Shown piece by piece: positions 56,346 to 64,000 of a DNA stretch of 64,000 nt. The notes under the pieces were generated by a model that saw only the letters and a program-made list of their open reading frames with translations, did no database searches and was not told the DNA's origin. Position numbers and translations under genes: made by a program. The stretch's first letter is position 1; each line of letters opens with the position of its first letter. Source of the stretch: Nannobrachium achirus (lineage: Eukaryota > Chordata > Actinopteri > Myctophiformes > Myctophidae); assembly GCA_963921795.1 (NCBI GenBank), contig OY997661.1, forward strand, positions 40,751,466 to 40,815,465. Reading direction: 5' to 3'.

Positions 56346-57574
56346 ATTTCGGACACAGCCAGTGTGAGGCAAGCAGGAAGGCAAGCTAGCTTTCCTTGTA
56401 GTTTTAAACCAGTGCAGTGTTGTTGTTTTTGCTGTTGTAACATTACAAGGTACCTCCATGCTTTGGCTGGTGATAAAAGATGGTCTGAATCAATAACAGT
56501 AGCCCTTACTGAGATCAAACAGTTGGTAATAATGGCCTCAGGTCATTCGATAGATACTCCAGTTCTCACACAGAGGTCACTGAAGTCAATCTGACGACAT
56601 CCCAAACCCAGCATGAGTGTCTATTTTAAGGCTGGGCTACTTTTTAACCCAAAGAAACTTGGCTCGCCCTCTCTTGCCACACACATGCACACAGGCCTGT
56701 GGTGTAGTTGTATTAGTTGGCGGAATTAAGAGAAGTTGACCGCTCTGGGGGTCCCCCAACCCACATACGTAGAACCGCTGTTGGACTCGGCATTTCAAAG
56801 CTTGTGAACTCAATGAGAGAAGGCACCAGAGAATGATCCACAGTATGCTGGGACTCTTTCCTGCATTCAGCTACAGTTCCTGCATTCAGTTTGCAGTTAC
56901 ACTACAATTCATCCAGCATTTCAACTACCAATTAATGTCACCATCAGACTGTATTAGACTTTGAGGCTTCTTATTCAAAGATTATACAGGTCAGATGATG
57001 GTAAAGTCAAGATGTATTTATTGACAGTGTATCCAAGTACATCCGTCCATTTATTTTCTTTTTTCACACCAAAGCAAGAAAAAAGTAAAAAAAAAACCTG
57101 AAAGAAATGACAGAAAACAGGATATACTGTAGGAAAAAAAAGCAAGAAGAAAAAACAACAGCTCTCCCCCATCCCAGAATGGCACAATAAACTATCTGTA
57201 TTGCTGTGATTATGGAGTGCATTGTGTGCATAGCTGTGTGTAATGGTCACCGTTTGACAGGTAACACCACTGTCACAATCACTATAATATTTAAATGACA
57301 AAGGGATAATATACCAGGACAGTCTGACAGCAGAATTGAACGTCGACATACAGATTAGAGCTTTGGAATCAGGTGCGTCCAAATAATTAATTAATTAATA
57401 CGTGCACTGCGCAAGGTCATGATGAGTCATGATGTCCCGATATACATCATAGCATTTGATTTGGTTTGTAAAATATGCAGCAAAATTGTTCTGGTGGGAG
57501 GCGCGCAGATCCCCCCGCAAGCATAAACTTTCTGTGTCTGGTTCTGGTGCGCGCTCCTCTGCTCTGTGCCAAAT

Positions 57575-57606
<32 letters not shown>

Positions 57607-58200
57607 CCTGCCTGTCTGTCTGCCCACAGCGTGGCAGCCCAGCCAGTGCGCTGCATCGCATGTCATCGTTGCCTAGTTAAAGACACCCGACTTAAGATTC
57701 TAAGCCAGGCAAAATGGATAAAAAAGACGGACCCTAAAACATTTAGGCGAAATGGCTCTTCAACGGCGGTGAAAAGACTCTTCTCCACGGCGAAAGTGCC
57801 AGGCGAAAAGACCAAATCTGTTAAGGCGAATAAGGCTTAGGCGAATGGGATGGGGACCGTGTCAGTAACCTCTTATAACCTCAACCAAGAGTTTTTGAAG
57901 GCAGAGTATCGAGAAAAGAGCCCCATATCTCCATATTTTGTTGAATATATCTCCTTACATTATACAAGCTAACAAATAAATTACTAGCTTATTTAATAAT
58001 TGTATACTTTTTATTTATTTATTGCGGAAATAGCTTTGTGACACTTTGTAAGCTTGTAGATCTGCTATTTCTGCTATTTTATTGAACATGGAAACAATTA
58101 ATTACAATTATCTCGAATAATTTGCGATTAGGCAATTCTAGAATAATTATGACAGGCTTATCAACAAAAGAAAAAAAAAAAGAGAGAGAGAAGAGTCCAG
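56346..58200. other. No gene recognised; CTGT microsatellite
   Basis: CTGT units at 57576-57604. A frame at 57475-57840 has no recognisable domain. A decayed palindromic module is at about 58028-58078. No splice-supported gene model can be proposed. Confidence 0.45.
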
Positions 58201-58214
58201 ATTGCTCAAGATTC

Positions 58215-58594
58215 TAATCTTGCAAACCTTTCAACACCTCAGAGCATTCAAAATATCATGGAATGTCTTAGCACACCTTTGGGTGGAATTTTAATCATTG
58301 CTCTTGGTGTGCAGAGTGTGTATTCTGAGCATTCTTTAGCTGTCAGTCTGTGACCTTTGACCTCTAGTGAGAATCTTCTGATGGCCAGGACAGACATTTT
58401 GCACAGGTTAACAGGTTTTTAAAATGCATTTTTCATTCCTGTCATAACAAACAGAGAGAAAGACACTATGTCACCAAACCAGAGGAACAGTGTTTGTCGG
58501 TTTTCGTCCGCCTTGTCCCAAGGCAGTGATTTAAAGTCAGTGAGGTCGTTGTGCGTGCCTGCGTGCGGTCAACTAGCAGGTCTTTCTGCTGTGC

Positions 58595-58671
<77 letters not shown>

Positions 58672-58760
58672 CGAGGCCATTTGGACATTGATGTGTACAG
58701 GCATAAAATGTGTATATAGGCGTAAAATGTGTGTACAGGAATCATATTATGGTGCGTCAT
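58215..58760 (+). repeat. Direct repeat A flanking the LINE region
   Basis: Matches 61.85-62.34 kb in the same orientation: TTCAACACCTCAGAGCATTC, GTGACCTTTGACCTCTAGTG, a GA microsatellite (58598-58668), then GGCCATTTGGACATTGATG. Similarity looks near 90 percent by eye. Confidence 0.75.
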
Positions 58761-59030
58761 ATTAGCCTACTCCCAAGCGCAAAAATAATGGACCAATGAA
58801 AACAGCACTGAATCCGAGTGTTGGCCATTACTATTCCACCGCTGGATTTGAAATCTTATTAAACCCTCTCAAACTTATTTTTTTGTATTTAGTTGTTTAA
58901 ACTTCATATTATGTGGTACATGTATGCCAGAGCCTACTTGAAAATACAGAGAATACTCTGAGAACCGGGAGGATTTCTCCTTTGCAGCGGCGCCCGTCGG
59001 TACACTACTGTCCCCGAACACAGCAACCTG

Positions 59031-59250
59031 TGGTGTAAAGTAACTAAGTACATTTACTTAAGTACTGTATTTAAGTACAACTTTGAGGTATTTGTACTTT
59101 ACTTGAGTATTTCCAAATTCCAATACTTTTACTTCTACTCTGCTACATCTCAGATCCAAATATTGTACTTTTACTCCACTATTATTTAAAAACTTTAGTT
59201 ACTAGTTACTTTGTGGATATAAATTATAATATTATACAACATACATTAAA
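59031..59250. repeat. Dispersed GTAACTAAGTACATTTACTT repeat
   Basis: Best-preserved copy of this fish repeat in the window, beginning GTGGTGTAAAGTAACTAAGT. The 24.1, 28.1, 29.0 and 55.5 kb copies are more decayed. Terminal CACTG/CAGTG suggests a hAT-like origin, not proven. Confidence 0.6.
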
Positions 59251-59439
59251 GGGGAAGACCACCCATTTTCAATATTGAACTATGTCATTAATATACCTTA
59301 GGGAAGTTGCTCACAATGCTCACCAGTTACGAGAGCGATCTACTGAACACAGGCTTTGAATTAGACTGGCATAAATATATTTAATTTGTATAAACTGTCA
59401 TCTTTAAAAGTTGGATACAGTGATTAACCTTACATCACA

Positions 59440-61835
59440 GCCTATACATGCTCCTAGAGAGTGCTGATATCTTGTGTATACAGGAGACTTTTCTAGAGAC
59501 GGAAGAGCTTGATAAACGTATTTCTGTTCACAATGATTTCCATCGGCAGGGGATCTACAACAGATTTAAGTGCTAGAATAATGTGTTGCTGGATCCAAGG
59601 GGAGTGGCCATTCCATAGCATAAGAAACTGGATTCACTTGTCAGTGTGATTAGGCTGGAAGTGGACTGGTTCATAGGCATTACAATTGTTCATGATAAGA
59701 AGGTTTTTATCATTTTAAATGTTTATACTGTACTCCTTACGAATGTCACAAAAATTAGAATGAATACCTTAATTAATAGGCTTGCTTTTATTAGTTCATA
59801 TATTAAAGAAAATTAATACACATGCATGTCATAGGCAACCTGAATGCTTACATTTCAGATAGCAACTCTATGTTTGGTAAGCATTTAATGCAATTTTGTA
59901 AAGAAAACAAGGTTATCCTGTCCAGCAAGGTGCTGCTGCCAGTAGGCAGTGATACATACATATACTGTATTAGTAGTCTCGCGTAGCCAGACAACTATTC
60001 CACAATCTCCGAATGCTATAGAGAGTCTGGAACTACAGCTCCTGAACAGCGAGTAATGGAAACTGGCATTACCGTTCAAGAAAATATATTTTAAAATGTC
60101 ATTTCTGCTAAGCAGCAAGCTAAATATGCTTAGATGATTTGTATGCATATAATGATAAATGTGTGCGATGTGAGACGGAAACGGAAGTGAGGAGGAGGCT
60201 TCACTTCCGCTTTAACCGGGTACTCATCGTTCTTCTTCCGTTATCCCAGACTGTATGACGGGAGTATATGCAAATCGCGGAGACAACAGTCTGGCCATGC
60301 GAGACTACTGTATCAGTGAAGCATGGCGTTCACATCCTGTTTGGATCACTGTATACAGCTGATGAAGTATAGCGATGGTTGAGATATTGTATGATATGTT
60401 ATGGCCACAGCTGACCACATGCCCGTCACAATATCTGTAAATGTTAAGACTCTACCCGGCAGTCAAAAACAAAGTGATAAGTTGAACTGGGCAATCCTCA
60501 ATGAAGACGATTTGCAACAGTACAAATCACTGACTGAAGTATACTTAAGTAACATTGACTTACCAGTAGATTCAACTTTGTGGGGAAACTTTAAAGATGA
60601 TGGCCATTATAGTGAATTGTGTAAAATGTATGACAAAATAGTAAAATGTTTAATTAATGGAAGCAAACCTTTTAAAAGAAAATGGGTTAAACAGAATAAC
60701 ATGAGACCTGGATGGAATGCCTACATGTAATGTAGAGGCTAAAGAAGCTTTTAAATGTTGGGCCTCAGCAGGTAAACTAGGCATGGCCCTGAGTGTGACC
60801 ACAAGAAAGCATGCAAATGCTAGGTTGCTGTATGCTATATTAAAAGAAAAAAGCATGCCATGAGGGCAAATTCTATGGCCAAAAAGCTACAGAAAAATAA
60901 TGTCTATGAGTTCTGGAAGGAGGTGAAGGTGGTTAACAACAGTAATATGCCAATGCCTTCCAGTATTGATGGCACTACTGGGTCTGAAAATATTTGCTGA
61001 GGGGTGGAAAATACACTATGCAAATATCTTTAACTGTGTCAAGAGTGATGTTTTTAATACTGAGTTACCCACAGTGATGGTGTGATTATTATATATGATG
61101 AGGTGAGCAGCCTTATAGAGAAATTGGCTTAACAAAGCATTTCAAGGTCAGATAACAGCAGAACATCTGAAGCACACTAGCCATATAGTTTCAGTGCTGC
61201 TTGCTGTGTTTTTCAGGGCTGTTGATGCATGGCATACTGCCTGAATATATATATATAATATATATAATATATATATAATATATCTGTTCTGCCATTGCCA
61301 GTTGTCAAAAACAAAACTGGGAAGTTAACAAGCATTGATAATTACAGACCTATTGCACTGGCAAGCATTCTGTCCAAGGTACTGGAAGGTAAGGCTCAAT
61401 GAATATACAGCAAATACTGACAACCAATTTGGTTTTAAGAAAAAGCATGGCACTCATTTATGTATTTATACACTAAGGACATTGTCAGTCAGTACAGAAG
61501 ATGCAACAGTACTATATTTATGTGTTTCCTTGATGCGTCCCAGGTATTTGATCACATCAATCATGGTAAACTGTTTTAAAGCTAAAAGAGCGTGGTGTTT
61601 CCTTATATCTACTGTAATAAGGATCCTGCCGTTTTGGTATTCACACCAAAATATGCAAGCAAAGTTGGGAATACATTACATCCACTCGACTTCTGGTGAC
61701 CAATGGGGTACGCCAGGGAGGAATTATGTTGCCTGTACTCTTTAATTTGTACATGGACGACCTATCTAAACAGTTAAATGAGTGTCAAACTAGTTGGTGG
61801 AGATAACCTTATTAATCATATGATTTACACTCATG
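59440..61835 (+). mobile_element. Decayed non-LTR retrotransposon ORF2 (endonuclease and RT)
   Basis: Endonuclease part: SADILCIQETFLETEELDKR near 59460-59530. A middle part (DHMPVTISVNVKTLPGSQ and on) at 60413-60730. RT motifs follow: DNYRPIALAS near 61338, NQFGFKKKHGTHLCIY near 61420, and FLDASQVFDHINHGKL, VTNGVRQGGIM and LFNLYMDDLSKQLNE near 61540-61790, in more than one frame. The catalytic YADD region reads YTHD near 61830, where the copy is cut off. Several stops and shifts make it inactive. Motif style is like vertebrate CR1/L2/Rex1 groups; I cannot assign the clade. An element at 59974-60307 interrupts the endonuclease. Confidence 0.7.
59974..60307. mobile_element. MITE with 9-bp target duplication inside the LINE
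   Basis: Termini TAGTCTCGCGTAGCCAGAC and GTCTGGCCATGCGAGACTA are inverted. CTGTATTAG (59965-59973) and CTGTATCAG (60308-60316) match at 8 of 9. The LINE frame resumes after it. An internal CACTTCCG / CGGAAGTG pair adds symmetry. Confidence 0.75.
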
Positions 61836-61849
61836 ACTTTGTAGTTGCT

Positions 61850-62208
61850 CAAGCTTCTAATCGTACAAACCTTTCAACACCTCAGAGCATTCAAAATTAT
61901 CATGGAATGTCTTAGCACACCTTTGGGCGGAATTGTAATTATTGCTCTTGGTGAGCAGAGTGTGTATTCAGAGCATTCTGTAGCTGTCAGTGTGTGACCT
62001 TTGACCTCTAGTGAGAATCTTCTGATGGCCAGGAGATAATTTTGCCCAGGTTAACAGGTTTTTTAAGATGCATTCTTCATTCCTGTCCTGTCGGTTTCAG
62101 CCGCCTTGTCCCAAGGCAGTGGTTTAAAGTCAGTGAGGTCATTGTGCGTGCCTGCGTACGTGCGTGTCGGTCAACTAGCAGGTCTCTCTGCTGTGCTTTT
62201 AGGTGTGC

Positions 62209-62267
<59 letters not shown>

Positions 62268-62340
62268 GGAGGCCATTTGCACATTGATGTGTACAGGTGT
62301 AAAATGTGTGTATAAAATGAATTTACAGGCCTCATATTAT
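61850..62340 (+). repeat. Direct repeat B flanking the LINE region
   Basis: Second copy of the 58.2-kb repeat, with the GA microsatellite at 62213-62264. It starts within the LINE's last readable codons (GTTGCTCAAGCTTCTAATCG), text also present at the start of copy A. Confidence 0.75.
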
Positions 62341-62693
62341 GTCTATGGGGCTGTTAAGTTTGACATCATTTTGTAGGCAGAGGAGAATTTCTGCCCCCAT
62401 GGCCCCTTCCACTGACTACAGCATTTTGCTTATATTAAAACATACATCAAAAGTCCAGTTCCAATGCCAATATGTTCAAAATAAAACAGCATAATGGCAA
62501 ATAAACATTGCTTTCTATTCATTGGCGTACACGTACACCCATTTGAGAAACACTGATCTATTGGACCAAGGGTGTGTGAGTGTGAGTGCGTACGTGCGTG
62601 CGTGCGTACGTGCGTGCGTGCGTTGTTGTGTGAGCTCAGGGTTTAGCATGTTTAAACATGAGCAACAAGATGTCCCGTTATTCCTTTAGTCAC

Positions 62694-62736
<43 letters not shown>

Positions 62737-64000
62737 GTTCAGTATTGCAAAAATGAAAAACATACACATGAGTGAATTATATGGCATTTAAAATCAATTA
62801 TGATGCATTATAGACCTGACCTTTAAGTAAAGTGTTACCAAAAATAAAACCTGTTGCCTAAAAGACATCTGTAGTTCTCTGACTCCAAAATGTCTTTCCT
62901 GGTCAGCAGCAGATTCTCACTAGAGGTCAAAGGTCACACACTGACTCCGAATAGACCAACTGGGCTCCGAATAGACCAATTTCTTGTTTACAAACATTGA
63001 GACTAAATGCACAGGTGGCTGTTTCATGTAATCAATTCCCAACAGATCCCCAAACCTGTTGTTTTGGGGAGCGCTGGTTTCAGTTCATTCAACCTCTTTT
63101 GTGTGTTGGCTAGTGGGATGCACCCATGGGTGCACCCTTATCGAGACATATAACTTCATTGCGCAAGGGTATTGCTCGTCGAGAGTAGCTGATGTACAAG
63201 CTCACATGGCGTCACCAATGCAACTGTTCTGAGCTTGGAGGTCTGCGCGCGACACCGTCGCAGGATGGAGCATAAATTAGGCTTCATGGACTGCAGCTGG
63301 GCGAGCAGTAGACGCTCTGGTGATCATGAGGAGCACTCCCTCCGTTCTGATGACGGTGAATGGAGGTGGGGTTTGAAGGAGAACTGTTTTGAATCGCTAT
63401 TATTTGGTTTCGACCTGCGCGCGCATCTAGGTTCTTATCAGTTTGACGTGGACCAAAATTTATCCCATACACACTCTGCACAGAAGACACTGAATTAACT
63501 CCTGAACAATTATTTAAGGCTATCCGATCCTACTTTGCCCATCTCCTCCTCCTGGCCAAGGCTGAACTCCTCTATCCTGCTCTATAACCAACAAGAGGCT
63601 CCTTTGGGGAGGTATTGGGGACCTCTGAGGTCTTGAGGTGACACAGGTGCGTAGATATCTCTAGTACGGTGGGGTTATTCCTGCCTTGAGCTCTCCTTCG
63701 TCTCACCAGCTGCTACAGCCGTGCGCCACCTGTGACCCCTCTTGTCCACGTGTGGTCCTGGCTTGATGTATTATGGCCTTCGGTGTTCTTGCAGGTCTTT
63801 TCTCAGTGACACTTCACTGCCAATGTCTCCCCAGCTGATGTTGTTTGGATGAGCCGTCTCCTTATCTGTGATTAATTCCTGGCTGTTACAGTTGTTTGTA
63901 TTGTTGAGTCTCACATACCCCCCATCTCGGGAGACTCTGGGGGTATCTGTCTCTCCAGAGTCACCAAACTTCCTTGGTTGCCAATGGTATACTTGACCCT
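62341..64000. other. No gene recognised; repeats only
   Basis: A TGCG/ACGTGC tract at 62580-62622, CT microsatellite at 62692-62737, an inverted fragment of the flanking repeat at 62.91-62.95 kb, and a palindromic module at 63185-63246. The last 60 bp (CTGTCTCTCCAGAGTCACC onward) match 3447-3490, another dispersed repeat. Confidence 0.5.

Noticed and set aside
57475-57840. 121-residue plus-strand frame
   Set aside because: It runs through a CTGT microsatellite, lacks recognisable motifs and has no splice or promoter support.
63235-63498. 87-residue plus-strand frame and its minus-strand shadow
   Set aside because: It starts in the decayed arm of a palindromic module and matches no family I know.

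Overview
The window looks like a teleost fish genome. Evidence: an intron-rich NLR-C family innate-immune receptor gene of the fish type (CARD, FISNA-NACHT, LRR, PRY-SPRY exons), very long CA/GT, CT and GA microsatellites, abundant non-autonomous hAT elements with 8-bp target duplications, a Penelope-like retroelement with a GIY-YIG domain, and non-LTR retrotransposon relics. I cannot name the species from sequence alone.

Layout. 1-16 kb is gene-poor and transposon-rich. It holds a 68-bp-TIR element with a telomere-like core nested in a hAT (4.9-5.4 kb), a 4.1-kb hAT-bounded element built on a large inverted duplication of a broken gene (5.5-9.7 kb), a 2.9-kb hAT (10.7-13.6 kb) and a 0.5-kb hAT (15.5-16.0 kb). 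16.6-37.9 kb carries the only convincing host gene. Its ten coding exons on the plus strand join in phase to 3,327 nt (1,108 aa). The NLR core lies within 16.6-22.1 kb, and the PRY-SPRY exon is separated from it by a 15.3-kb intron. That intron holds a stray NACHT fragment, two oppositely oriented minisatellites with the same terminal sequence that bracket two minus-strand exons resembling DUF4806 (24.4-31.6 kb), a hAT composite (31.8-32.4 kb), a 2.8-kb TIR element with ten copies of a private 15-bp motif (33.8-36.6 kb) and a clean hAT just before the last exon.

37.9-42.2 kb is a tandem array, probably in the 3' UTR or downstream, of a short minisatellite and a composite hAT. 43.4-44.5 kb has a broken claudin-like exon (minus strand) inside CT-rich repeats. 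44.6-49.6 kb holds foldback and hAT elements, one carrying a RecQ-helicase-like first exon. 49.9-51.2 kb is a 5'-truncated Penelope-like element. 53-54.3 kb has a hAT and a non-LTR ORF2 end. 58.2-62.3 kb is a decayed non-LTR retrotransposon bracketed by direct repeats.

A palindromic module built on GATCTACAAGCTCACA and its complement recurs roughly 40 times (about 28 with both arms) in several unrelated element families. It is the most pervasive structure the ordinary annotation does not explain. The NLR gene is expected to encode a cytosolic sensor. The other coding remnants are transposon cargo or pseudogenes and do not form a pathway with it.
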